From contig JAGPXD010000001.1 in assembly GCA_020746995.1 (NCBI GenBank), forward strand, positions 2,790,001 to 2,854,000: a stretch of DNA of 64,000 bases, given 5' to 3'. The DNA is from Plectosphaerella cucumerina (taxonomy: Eukaryota > Ascomycota > Sordariomycetes > Glomerellales > Plectosphaerellaceae). The notes under the pieces are model-generated. The model searched no databases. It saw nothing but the letters and a program-made list of their open reading frames with translations, and was not told the DNA's origin. Of the stretch, positions 48,338 through 59,772 are shown piece by piece (the stretch's first letter is position 1; the number at the start of each line of letters is the position of its first letter). A program made the position numbers and the translations under genes.

Positions 48338-49592
48338 TCAGTGCCCAACCCTGGCTTGGTTCACCTCGTTGTACCTGTTGCCGTGGACCTTGGCACCGTC
48401 GATGAGCTTCCTCATCGTCTCCCGCTCCTCCTTGGTCAGCTCGATTGTCCGCGAAGCAAAGTTCTCCTCGAGACGGGAAGGCTTTGTGGTGCCCGGGATG
48501 GCGATCATGCCCTGCGCCGCGACCCATGCGAGCGCGATCTGTGGCAGAGAGCAGCCCCTGGCCTTGGCGAGCTTCTTGATCTCCTCCACGATGGCCTTGT
48601 TGTTGTAGAAGTTCTCGCCCTGGAACTTGGGCGCTGGAATTGGTCAGCATCGATGAAGAGAGGCTCGCAGCCGCGGGGCAGGACGCTTACATGTGCGACG
48701 GAAGTCGTTGGGCGCAAAGTCATCGGGCGTCTTGAACGGGAAATCGTCGACGAGCCAGCCGTGGCCCAGCGGGCTGTACGCGACGTATGTCACGCCCAGC
48801 TCCCGCGCGGTATCGATCAGCCCATCCGTCTCGTGCAGCGTCTCGAAGGCCGAGTACTCGGCCTGGAGCGCGTCAATCTTGGCAACTACTGCCTGTCAGC
48901 GAACAGTCAAGGAAGTAAGAGACTGGAGACGAACTCGAGTTGGCCTTGCGGAGCGTCTTGGCAGAGCACTCGGACAAGCCGATGTACTTGGTCTTTCCCT
49001 GCTTCCGAAGCTCATCAAGCGCGGGAATCGACTCCTCGAGAGGCGTGTCTGTAAATGTCAGCGCACGAACCATTCCCGTCGCGTATGATGCCAAGCTTAC
49101 TGGGGTCGATGCGGTGAAGGTAGTAGAGATCCGGCGTGAAGCCGAGCCTCTCAATGGTGCCCTCGATGTACTCCTTGATGTGGGCAGCCGAGTTTGTGAC
49201 ACTACCATCCCCGAAGGCGTTGAAACCACACTTTGAGGCGACTATCGACACGTCAGAACAATCGTGAGAAGCATACCTAGACTGGCTTGGACCTACGGAA
49301 GACCTTGTCCCGGACGTTGTGCTTGCGAATGAAGTCGCCCAGAAGCTTCTCGTTGACACCGGCTTGGTACACAACCTGGACACCATGTCAGCTGCATGCT
49401 TCGAGGGGCCTCCAATGATCACCGGCATCATACCGCGGTATCCCAGAACGTGCATCCCAGCTCAATAGCCTTCAGCAGAACGGGCTCGGCCTCTTCGAGG
49501 CTGAGGTCAGATCCCAGCCCAAAGCTAAGGCCCATGGCGCCAAAGCCAGGCGAGGGGACCTCGATATCGGCGAAGGGGAGTGTCGCAGGCAT
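48338..49592 (-). CDS. Aldo/keto reductase, AKR13-like
   Basis: Six exons (49434-49592, 49297-49375, 49101-49241, 48935-49048, 48691-48888, 48338-48633) encode 328 residues. The catalytic tetrad is complete: D51 (FWDTA), Y56 (VVYQAG), K83 (LASKCG) and H122 (YLHRID). The NADPH-binding region carries IAIPGTTKPSRLEEN and the adjacent ALAWVAAQG helix. The fold is a TIM barrel of about normal length. These enzymes reduce carbonyls, often detoxifying reactive aldehydes, and the substrate here is unknown. It has five introns, more than most genes in the window. It is divergent from the pectate-lyase-like gene, but a functional link is not evident. Confidence 0.92.
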
Positions 49593-50628
49593 GTTGTAGG
49601 GCTGAAGGTTTGCTTGGCTAAGATGTTGGTGAAGAGATGATTGACCGATTCTCAGAGTATTGTCCTTCGACTGGCGACCTTAGGCTTTTAGATGTACATG
49701 TTCTTTCGCCACTTGGACTGGCGATGTCGTCGCGGACCGGAGTTAAAGAACAATTCGACACTATTCGCGAAGCAAAATCCGGGCCCCTCCCTCCCAGCCT
49801 CAGTCTCCGCAATGGGTTGGCGGGGAACTTGAGGAGTCTGGCTGGAGTCTGGCTGAGGTGATCACTGCACGATGGCTGTCAGCTCTCCTCAGCCATGACG
49901 ACACTGCGATCGATATCGAGCGAGAATTGTCCCACTTGGCGTAGATCTGGTGAGGTGAAAATAGACATTGCGCATCCCTGCTGCCGGCTTCCAGCATTTC
50001 ATCATCCTTTCCCCGCAGCTTCTGCCAACGGTTTCCGCAACTCTAGCGACGCTCTCACTACATCTGCAACTTCGTCGCCTGCTTAGCATCGGGGAGACGG
50101 CCGACGACATCGGGGACACAGGCCGACATGTGGCGGTGGCTCACCGAATGCAACCTTGATTGGATTCGCGCGGTAAGCTCCGCCGGGCTGTGCTCAGCAT
50201 GCCGCAAGGCCAAACGCGACTCGCGACGATCGGCCATCTCTGCTTGGCCGAGTCATATAAAAGCACTCTATCCCGAGAAGATCTGAGTCGGCCACCGATA
50301 CTCCGAAACGGGATAATTTCCGCCGGTGGAGAGCACCCCTAGCTCAACATCGACACCTGCTGCCTCTTCCAGGCATCCCTGGACGATCTCGAGCTCTTCT
50401 CTTCCCTGAGGTCACGACATGGGTGAGATTTGAATGCACATCACCTGCCGATACAGGGCTACCTTGCACGGGAGGTAATGTAGATTTCCCGTGCTAGGGT
50501 CGGAGGGATGTATATCTCGAAGCTTTTCCCCAGGTCTTGGCCCTGACTCGGGCCACCTAATGGTCATCGTCTGATTCTCTCTTTTCCTTATCATCCAGAC
50601 ATTTCCATTTCGAGAGGTGCAGAGAACC
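49593..50628. promoter_or_regulatory. Divergent promoter region, AKR and pectate-lyase-like genes
   Basis: 1.04 kb between two divergent starts. A TATAAAA element lies at 50256-50262, about 370 bp upstream of the pectate-lyase ATG. No gene seen. Confidence 0.45.
50256..50262 (+). promoter_or_regulatory. Possible TATA box
   Basis: TATAAAA in an otherwise GC-rich context, about 370 bp upstream of the pectate-lyase-like ATG. If used, the 5' UTR would be roughly 340 nt. Strong TATA boxes are commoner in inducible genes such as secreted enzymes. Confidence 0.3.
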
Positions 50629-53480
50629 ATGAGGTTCGCACAACTTCTTGCCGTGCTCGTGGCGAGCGTGCTACCGGCAGTGTCCCTGCCGGCACCTCCG
50701 ACCGTCTCCGCCGGCGCGACCGCCCCTCCGCCCCCGGCATCCCGCATCCGTGTCGGCCTCAACCCGGAAAATGTCCGGCCCTTGGAAGATAGCGATTTCA
50801 AGCTTTGGTCTGTCGGCAGCGACGCAGCCCCATCAAAGACCTTCGGCAACATCACTTTCTCCCTCTCCATCCCGACCGACGCAAGCTGGCGTGGGGGATG
50901 GTACAAGTTCGGTTACTCAAAGTTCCTGTCCTCCATGGGCGAGAGGCTGGTCAACCAGGGTCTGTCGACGGAGGCCGGGGGCAGCGCAATCACTCTATCC
51001 ATCACCGGTCTCCCCGCCGGGCCTCACACATTACTGGCTTGGCACAATGCCTGGGACAAGTTGGCCGCCGTCGCTTCCCTGACGGTTGCGGTAGATGGCG
51101 CCCCGGCTGCTTCGGTAGGATTGAGAGACTTATCGAGACGATACGGGTACTGACGGTTATCAGAATGTCTCCCAGACTGTCCGGGTCGACAACTTGTGGG
51201 AAGCCGGAACATCGCACGTCGCCTTCAACGTGACATCTGCTACTCAGACGGTGCAGATTCAATACACCCCCGGTCCCGAGGGTGACGCGCGGGCATTCCT
51301 CAACGCTTTCGAACTCGATGGACCTTCTGCCGACAACCGCATCATGTTTCCCTTCCCGGCACACCGCGATGAGCGCGTGGTTCTCGGCAATGGCAGCGTG
51401 GTTGCATCTTGGCGTGCTCCCGCTGCAGCTTCGAGTCCTACATATGACGTGTACTTGGGGACCTCCGAGACGACACTGGGCAGTGTCAGCTTGGGGCAGA
51501 CTTCTACTGAGGTCGCGCTATCTGGTAGGTTCAAACTCGTATCAGCCGACATGCTTTTGGTACTGACTTCTTACAGGTCTGGACACGCTGGGCACGTACT
51601 ACTGGCGTGTCGATGTGGTCACTGAAGGGACCGTCCACGTTGGGCAGGTCTTCATGTTCCGCGCTGCTCAGCTTGCTTTCCCAGGCGCCGAAGGCTGGGG
51701 GTAAGAATTCTTGGCTTCCATGAGCCGAAAGACACTATGCTGACTGAAACCAGTCGATTTTCGCGCGGCGGTCGAGGCGGCAAGATCGTCAAGGTCACGA
51801 GTCTTGCCGACAGCACGGAACCTGGAACCCTCCGCCATGCTCTGACGGTCGAGACTGGCCCTCGAACTGTGGTCTTCGATGTGGGAGGTATCATCACACT
51901 GACCTCACGTCTCACGGTAAACGGACAGTACGTCACCGTTGCGGGACAGTCCGCGCCTGGCAAGGGCATCATCATCCAGGGCATGCCATTTGGTCTCTCT
52001 GGGGCCACGGACGTCATCATCAGGCACGTTCGCGTTCGGACGGGCAAGGTGTCCGGGCAGACCGTCGACGGCATGGGAGCGCAGGGTTCCAACCATTGCA
52101 TCTTCGATAGGTGCTCTGTGGTACGTTGAACCTGACTTTGGCTTGAAGCTGGCCATGCTAACATACCATTTAGGGCTGGTCCATCGACGAAGCCTTCTCC
52201 TCTCGCGCTGCGCACAATATTACCTTCCAGAGGAGCATGATCTCCGAGCCCCTTAACGTCGCTGGACACCAAAACTACCCGAACGGAACGGCACACGGTT
52301 ATGCGGGTACCATCGGAGGCGACGTTGGTTCGTTCCATCACAACCTCATCGCTCATGCTGAGGGTCGCTCCTGGAGCATGGGAGGTGGCCTGGACGCGAA
52401 CAACGAGTTTGCCGGACGCCTGGACATCCGCAACAACGTCGTCTATAACTTTGGTAATGACTTTACCCCAACGATCCTCGTTGGTACCACGCTTACATGT
52501 CTCCAGGCGGCCGTGTCACTGATGGTGGGGCGAAGGCTGTCAACTTCGTCGGCAACTTGTACAAGAGAGGTCCTGCAAGCGAGCTCAACTACGCCCTTCG
52601 GGCAACTGTGAGACGGCTCTCGACCTTTTTGACGACCGATGACTGACCCTGGTATTTGCAGTACGAGGACAACTTCGGTGGTGCTCAACAGTATCACTGC
52701 GCCGGCAACTCGATGCCCGGTGCTTTCACGCAGGATTCGGTCCAGTACCCCTCCGGAAACGGGACATCAGTCACTTCCAACATTGCCTGTTGGGCTGATG
52801 TCTCCTTCTCGCCAGCCCCGACTTACCAGCGCTTCTTCCCGACTCCGTGAGTTACCATCAGAGTAGACACCCGAAGTTCTTATGAACACAGTTGACCCGG
52901 CTCCAGGTTCTTCGAGTCCTATGTTGAGACCCAGTCCTCCACCGAAGCCTACAAGCGCGTGCTTTCCGACTCAGGCGCCAGCCAGCCCGTCTTCGACGAC
53001 CACGACAAGCGCATCGTTCGCGAGACCCTGTCCGGCACCACGACATACGTCGGCTCACAGAGCGGGAAGAAGGGTCTCATCGACCACCCTGACGACGCTG
53101 GCGGCCTCGAGCCCTTCCCGAGCACGACGCGCCCTGGGGACTGGGACGCTGACAATGACGGCATCGCCGACTGGTGGGATGGCTCGACGGGCGGCGAGGG
53201 CTACACTGCTCTCGAAGGGTACCTGAACTTCATGGCCGAGCCGCATGTCTTTGTGGCGCCTTCGGCCACAGTCTCGGTTGACCTTGGAGCACTTGCCGCC
53301 GGCTTCACCAGCCCGATTTTCCGCGTCTCGGGTGCGACGAAGGGGACCGTCTCCGTCAGTGGAACGTCAGCGAACTACCAGGCGGGAGCATCTGCTGGAA
53401 TCGACTCCTTCGATGTTGATATCCAAGATACTGAGGGCAGCACCTGGACGAGGAGGGTTGGCGTGGCCATTGCTGCGTGA
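50629..53480 (+). CDS. Secreted pectate-lyase-like (PL1-type) modular protein
   Basis: Eight exons (50629-51114, 51164-51524, 51577-51700, 51754-52120, 52174-52453, 52507-52607, 52662-52846, 52907-53480) encode 825 residues. Signal peptide about 1-20. Residues about 40-320 hold two beta-rich modules of unknown type; the second looks fibronectin-like (PTYDVYLGTSETTLGSVSLG). A right-handed beta-helix pectate-lyase domain starts at FPGAEGWGRFSRGGRGGK (about 322) and includes VVFDVGGIITL, YVTVAGQSAPGKGI, VIIRHVRVR and FDRCSVGWSIDEAF. Near residue 730 a DWDADNDGIADWWD motif resembles a calcium-binding type-3 thrombospondin/dockerin loop, and a beta-rich C-terminal module ends the protein. Pectate lyases split polygalacturonate by calcium-dependent beta-elimination outside the cell; activity here is inferred. 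Confidence 0.85.
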
Positions 53481-54044
53481 CGTTCTCGTCGGAGCGGCTT
53501 GGTGTCCCGGTCTGCCGACATTCAAACTGAACTCACGACCTTCCTGTACATTCTCATCCTCCATTTGAACATACCTACCCAGCTCGGTCTCAGGTTTAGA
53601 CTCATATATACCACGATTTACAAAGCTCTTCAGATCGATCTTGTACCAGTGAGCCGAGGCGGATTTGGTGCCGAAGCGGTGGTGGCTGTGCTTCTTCTTG
53701 GCGGGCAAAATCGGCCAGAGCTCCCCCTTTCTGGGATTCGGGAGGATCGATTGCATCAATCGCGGCCAATGAAACGGTTCATCAACAACCGCGTCCTTGA
53801 CGTCGATCCCTGCCAGGCTGCACATGACGCGACAGGGCTGATTGAGGCAACGGTTCGGTGGCTTTATCATCGCGATACTTCAGCATCCATCTCTCTCCGC
53901 TGCAGCCACCAGCAACTCCAATCCAAGCACGCCTCTTGACTCCAAATTCTCCCATCGGCCCATGCTGTTTTCTCCGAAGCGGCTAACCCACGACAAGCAT
54001 ATCAACCACCTTTCCAGTGGCGCCTTCATTGTCTTCTCATCATC
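53481..54044. other. Intergenic, no gene seen
   Basis: 3' flank of the pectate-lyase-like gene and leader of a small ORF. Confidence 0.4.
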
Positions 54045-54326
54045 ATGTGCTTCGGATCAAAACCCCAGAGAAGCAGATACGACCCCAGCCCAAGACCAGT
54101 CTTTTCAGATGCATCAAGCTTCAAGCGGGCACCGCGGAGGAAACCTCTCTTGGAGAGACAGAACCGAGGCGATACCTTTCGCTCCAACTTCACAGGGAGG
54201 CGCACTCATGTCGCCGTGGCAGCCGGGGGTCTTGGATACACAACGCATTCGATGGGTTGGTGGGGAGGCAGTGGTGGTGATGGCGGAGGAGACGGAGGGG
54301 GCGGGGGTGGAGGGGGAGGCGAATGA
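54045..54326 (+). CDS. Small Gly-rich hypothetical protein
   Basis: A single frame of 93 residues beginning MCFGSKPQRSRYDPSPRP and ending in a (Gly)n/Gly-Asp tail of about 20 residues. The start has a CATC context. The N-terminal Cys followed by a basic Pro/Arg region resembles small uncharacterised fungal proteins that begin MCFG and end Gly-rich, but this is a weak impression. No signal peptide or domain is seen. It could be a chance frame. Confidence 0.35.
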   Translation: MCFGSKPQRSRYDPSPRPVFSDASSFKRAPRRKPLLERQNRGDTFRSNFTGRRTHVAVAAGGLGYTTHSMGWWGGSGGDGGGDGGGGGGGGGE

Positions 54327-54607
54327 CATGGCAAGGCTTGGAAAGTCCGCTTCTGGGATGACATAGTATTGGAATATGGGACGTACCCGGGGACAAGCAA
54401 GACTTACGCAGCTATTCTGTTGCATGTCCGACGGGGTATTTGTGATGATGCTGAAAAGGTGGTCAACGAACAACTAGAAAGCTTGATAACGGCAGAGTTC
54501 CCTGCGGCCTTGGGTGCAGCCGGCCACATGGGATTTCGCAGCTACCTTTCGTCGATATCCACACAAACAAAATAGCATGAAAATTGTCACACTGGGCTAT
54601 ATGGACT

Positions 54608-55429
54608 TTACTTTGATCCAATCCTCACAAGATCACTGTTCTCAAGCTGCTCCTTCTCGAATCCATGGACGACCTGCTTCAGCATAGCCCTGGAAACGAT
54701 CTCGACCGAAGCGGCAGGCACCACACCAGTACTGTTTAGGATCAGATTCATTGCCGAGCCCAAGACTCCCGCCCCTGACATGATGCCGGGCTTGGCCACA
54801 CAGACCTCGAAGGCATCATGCTCGGCGGCGAAGTCGTGAACGAGGTTTTCGACGGCGCCCTGTAGAGCGTGAGAAAGCTGGTCAGTTCACGCGCTCGGCC
54901 AAGATGGTACTCCAATGATATCACACTCACACGCATAACAGAGTAGTCCCCCAACAACCAGGGTTTCTTCGCCGGGTCACGTTGGCTGTTGGAGCCGCTC
55001 ATGTAGAGGAAGCGGAAGGGCTTGGCCGGACCGGCGTCGTACATGGCGTGCAGTCCTGCTGCGGTGTAGTCGTGGCACACGCGCTTGACTTCCGCAGCAT
55101 TCAAGAGTCTAGATCTAGTCGGGGTGACTGCGACGGTCCTGCTTCTTCTTAGCCACCGTTGCAACTATATGTCTCGTTTCGGCGCGAGTGCGAAGGAGCG
55201 TCGCTCACCAGATGCAGGCATCGGCCCCAGCCAGCTCCTTCTTGACTTCTTCAGGGTATTCGCCGTAGTCTTTGATGACGACATTCTTGATCTTGGAAGA
55301 TTCGGGCGTATCGGCCGTGATAGGCTTCCGTGCCAGAGCGATGATGCTGGTGATCTCAGGCATACGGACTGCTTGGCGGATCACCTCGCTGGCCACGAAG
55401 CCTGTCGCGCCGGCTACGATGAGCTTCAT
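54608..55429 (-). CDS. NAD(P)-binding atypical SDR / NmrA-like protein
   Basis: Exons 55209-55429, 54931-55138 and 54608-54859 encode 226 residues. The N-terminus MKLIVAGATGFVASEVIRQA carries the Rossmann GxTGxxx-type nucleotide loop. The middle retains the family's YMSGSNSQRDPAKKPWLLGDYS region, but I do not see a classical YxxxK pair. The C-terminal half has CVAKPGIMSGAG and VVPAASVEIVSRAMLKQVV. Atypical SDRs of this size act as oxidoreductases or redox sensors. The substrate is unknown. Fungal copies often lie near secondary-metabolism or accessory genes; here it borders the HET/kinase locus. Confidence 0.85.
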
Positions 55430-55770
55430 CGGAATGACTTTGTCCCTTCAGATGTAGTTGAATTGGAGGAGTTTGAAGTTCGAAAGTGAAAGCGGAGGTG
55501 GATGGTGAGATGAATCAAGTGCGACCGATCTTCGAAGGATTCTGACCTGATTGACGCAGCCGCCGGACGTGTTATCTCCTTTAAATCCGGCTTCCTTCGT
55601 CGCGACCATAAGCAGACTAGGGTACCCCTCGGCCAACTTCGTCAACGTTTCTATGAAAGCCCTCAATAACTTTAGAGCCTGCGAGGTCATCACAAGACGT
55701 CAAAACTAGGTGCGATCTTCTCACCGACTCTAACATGTTGGCAGACTACCTAGTCTTCATAACCCCATCA
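55430..55770. other. Short spacer between SDR and HET genes
   Basis: Promoter of the SDR gene and 3' flank of the HET gene. No other feature seen. Confidence 0.45.
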
Positions 55771-58700
55771 TCAGTGCAGAACTCCGCTCTCGTGAGAAGC
55801 AAAGTCTATCTGATCGTCTCCCAGCTCACCTGCCCCCAGTCTCTCAAAGACAGCTTGCCCGCCAGCCTTTGACCTCTTGATCTCCCTGATGATCAGCACG
55901 TAGCATGAGGGAGACCCCGAGTCCCTGTCAGGTTGTTGCTTGCCGAGTATGACGCATCGCAGATCGTCGACCTTGCTGTTGATCGTGTCCCTCCGATCGA
56001 AGATGATCTTTCTGCGCAGATCAACTAGTTGCAGCGTTGCAGCCAGCCTGTAAAGCTTTGACAGGCCCAGCACTGGCATTGCCTGGCTGCCATTGGCCTC
56101 CCAGTGCTGTTTGCCAGTACCCCCGCTGTCGGTATTGAACGGGCTCTTGACATCGCCGGTCCACTGAACCTTTCTGAAGTCGATAGGGATGTATGAGATG
56201 GCCCCGGAGTACGCCATCCATGACCAGCTGGGCACCTTTCTCGTTTCTGCGAAGTCGATTGGCTTCAGGTTGCCGTTGACAGCAGCTATCCAGAGCAGAT
56301 TTCGTTCGAGGTATGGGCCGTCGAATACGCCGTAACCTCCTCGTGTCTTGAAAGCGGATGCCAGGCGCTTCTCGAGACCTGATATTCCGATGGGCCTGTC
56401 TGTGAGCTGACCAAAGTCACGCTTTGAATAAAGCTCGTAAAGGTTTTGGATCAGCATGATTCGCCTGCCCCTGAAGAATTTCTCGGCGGCCCTTGGGAAG
56501 TCTGAGTCACCAAGTGTAGCTGATCGATCACTTGTAATGCGACATCAGCTGTTTTGAACTTCAAGTGATGTAATCTTGAAACTTACTTGGACAATTTCAT
56601 GAGACTCTCACAATGCTTTCCATGACCGCACTCAAAATACGTCTGCGCAGCAGCAAAGTGAATCGTGCGACGTGCAAGCACTCTCTCCTGAAGAACCCAA
56701 CCTCGTTTGCTGAGGACAGATTCTTCAACGTCCTGGTTGAAGTTGTCAATGTTCTCGCACACGTAGCTCTTGGTCCCAGATGGGGACGTCAGAGTGACGA
56801 ACTCCCGGGGCTTGCGAGTGTGTCTCAGGAATCCATCAGTCGTCGACCCAGCGGAGCTGGCTGCTAGCACGCACTTGGCATTGCTGTAGACCTGCTCCAT
56901 CCTGACAGACTCGCGTTTCCAGTCCTCATTGTCGTGCTGGATGATGCAGATAGAGTCTATCCAGAGGTATCGAACCTCAAGACCGCGGGCCACGTCGACA
57001 GCATCCTGGAAGTTTTGCGGCAGATCACCAGAGTCGATGGCCGTCTGACGCGCGAGGTAGTTGTCTGCGACTGTCTTTCCAAAGTGCAGTTCTCGTCTTG
57101 GGCCCCAGCAGTGGCTCAAAGCGACGTAGTCTTGGGTCACCATGTCTTTGCCGTCCAAGAGTCGCAACACAGGCTGTGCAGTGCTCCCTACATCGATTAC
57201 TCGGGTTGGGCGGTCACCAAATGACAAGACTGCTTTAGCCCCGGTGTGGCCGTGAGTGGTCAAGCAATTGTTGATCCAAGCCTTCATCAGCTCAAATTGG
57301 TGGATGCTTCCGGGTTCAGGAAGGAGAGGCCTTCCTATTTGAGCTTCTTTGATGGGATGCTCGACATGTTCTGCAACTTCCATTAGATTTTATCTGGAAT
57401 GTATGAACTGGGCGAATGACCAACCTGGGTCGATGTAGAGGGAAAGAATAGGGAGGCAGTCAGGCTCAACGACTAGTCCACTTCCGACCCTTGTGATGAG
57501 CAGTCGCTTTCCTTCTGATGCTTCATGGCGGCTAAAGGGGACGTGGAGCAGCTTGCATAGATGGCAGTACCTAGAAGACTCCGCGAGTTCGTCTTTTTGA
57601 ACCGCGAGCTGAAGGTTCTGCGCCCAAACATCAATACCGGCGCAGCGATTGCAGAGAGTATTGGTTTGCGTAGATTGCAGAGCCAGCGGCCAGCCAGTAC
57701 TTTGGTAGAGGGCTTTTGCAAAGGCATTGTCGGCTTTCGAAGTCCAAATGTCATGACTCGCGTCCGGGTCAAGCGGCTTCATGTGTACATTAGCATGTCC
57801 GTTGCGCTTGAAACATTTGTGAGCTTTGGAATAGCTTACGGACTGGCGTGTATTCTGTCAGCGTGGCTCATTTACATTATGGTGGAGGCCAACTTACGAT
57901 CTGAAGGTGATTTTACATTAGTTTCTGTGTACAGAGTAACTTGACACATCGCTTCAACGGCACTTTGAACTCACGTACTACCGATCATTAGCATCAATTA
58001 GTGAGAAGAGTTTTGGGAATTACTGACGACATACTGGTTGTCACTATGGTTAGCAGCGAACGGGAAATGCTTCGCGAATAAGGTGCACTTACGTCTTGGT
58101 TTGTAGGAATGATTCTTTGCTTGTGAGGCTCAGGTGAAATGGGAGGGAAAGTCTTGCCCGTCTCGTCGCTGAGACGAATTGCAGGAAGTCCAGTTCTGGG
58201 CGTGTCAACTGAGCCACCATCCGCCCTGTTCTCAGCCCCGGGTGCGGCACTGGTTGTTTCCTGCGTGTCCAGTCTTGAACCGAGGCTCAAATCCAGAAGG
58301 TACTCTTGATCAGCCATGGCTCTCTGGAAAATGCCGCCCAGTCGTTCCATCAATTGGTCAGCTTTCCATCGTTCTTGTTCAGCTACCAGCATCCGTACTT
58401 CGACAAGATCGACCAGGTCGTGGAGCGCCGCTGGGGATTGGTTGTTGCCGCTGAGTACCTTCTTGGCCTTGTCAACGACAACTTTTGCGGTGTCATGCAG
58501 AGATCTTGGCTCGTGATGCCCATTATCCTGCCAGAAATTATGGATTCTGTCCAGCTCATCGAGTCCTTTGATGCCCCAGACAGCCCAGGCGACGAATTCG
58601 AGGAACACGCAGCCAAGAGACCACACGTCTTGAGACCTTGGAAGTTGACCGCCTATGTTGATGACGAACTCGGGCGGCGCGTAACGTGATGTGACAGTAG

Positions 58701-59772
58701 GTGTTTTGGTCTTCTGACCTCGTCTCCTACGCTCGCCGGTACTCTTGGAGTGGAATCGACCAAGTCCGAAGTCAGCAATCTGCAGAGTTCCTGGGCTTGG
58801 GTCCGAGTCATGGAACAAAAGGATGTTCTCGGGCTTGATGTCCCCATGGCGGCCCTCTTTCGAATGAAGAGCCTTGAGAGCGTCGCAAAGGCCATGAATC
58901 TGCGTCAATGCCCAGCGTGCCAGGTCTCGATTGCCCCGTCGGGCAACCCCGTCGCGAAGAGCCTCTCCTCTCCAGGCCTGGGTCAAATTCCCGCCGTCTG
59001 CCCAAGGGAAGAGAAAGGATCCGGCCTCATCAGACTGACGGTAAGTGAGGCTTGCGAGGGGACTAATGAGATGGCGGTGGTTGACCAGGCGGACAATTTC
59101 GAGAAACTTATCTTCTTGCGCGAAAGCCTCTGCGCCCTTCTCGATATCTTTAAGTGCTGCTTCGAAGGTGGTGTTTGTTCCAGCCGAAGAGAATACCCTC
59201 TGATGAGCGCCGTGAATTTCAACCTTGCAGACGGAGCTGTAATGGCCTTTGCCCTCGGGATTGTGACGGATCATGAACGGAAGGCGGCTCTTGCTCTCGA
59301 GTTCATGGTGGAATTTGTCCTTAGAAAAAACTGGCGCAAGGAATATCCACTGCCTCAGATAGAACAGGTCGTTGAGGTCCCAATCTTCCAGTACCGGCCA
59401 CATCTCAGGCTTTCCAGACTTGGAAGTCCAACTGACGCTACTGAGCGACTGGCCTGCCAGATACACTGGCAAGTCAGCGTCGCAATAGCCGTGTTTTGCA
59501 AGGCCTAGGAGCGCAGCCAGGTTGTTGATGTTCGCCAGAAGCAAGTAAAGAGCTGTGGCCTTGGAAGAGTCGGAGATGACGTAGTCAGTCAGCCATTGTA
59601 TGTCATTTTCATTGCTGTATATGCGTCTCAGCTCTCTCGTGACCGCTTCTCGGTTCGTAAGTCCCGCCGCCTGGTCGGCAGGCAAGAAGCTTTGGTTCTT
59701 GTGGTTGCGCCTGAGGGCTTTCTCAATTGCTCCGCGCAGCTCTGTTCCGTTCGTATCTGGAGGTTCTGACAT
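55771..59772 (-). CDS. Protein kinase-HET domain fusion (heterokaryon-incompatibility-like)
   Basis: Proposed as one gene: kinase exon 58093-59772, microexons 58031-58033, 57975-57977, 57898-57900 and 57840-57842, then HET exons 57425-57776, 56587-57370 and 55771-56530, giving 1195 residues. Residues 1-210: helical N-terminal region (FLPADQ, ALYLLLANINNLAALLGLA). Kinase domain about 210-500: HGDIKPENILL (about 309), ADFGLGRF, APPEF; the HRD Arg is Gly. Then a polar linker, a CxxC...CxxC pair (LCNRCAGID, RYCHLCKLL) and a HET domain (YVALSHCWG, YLWIDSICII, RGWVLQERVLARRTIHF). HET domains trigger cell death on non-self recognition. Alternative: two genes, a kinase 57998-59772 ending in a 36-nt last exon, and a HET protein 55771-57782 starting MKPLDPDAS. 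Only 215 bp would separate them, which disfavours that reading. Confidence 0.65.
57777..58092 (-). other. Chain of 3-nt microexons linking kinase and HET parts
   Basis: On the minus strand, five intron-like units of 59, 53, 74, 55 and 63 nt follow each other, separated by the triplets TAT, TAC, ATC and TCC (58031-58033, 57975-57977, 57898-57900, 57840-57842). Donors are GTAAGT, GTCGTC (or GTCAGT 3 nt on, making the first microexon 6 nt), GTGAGT, GTAAGT and GTAAGC. Each has a CTNAY-type branch site and an AG acceptor; the last is AAG. All junctions are phase 0 and the fused protein reads NQD-Y-Y-I-S-PLDPDASHD. Confidence 0.55.
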
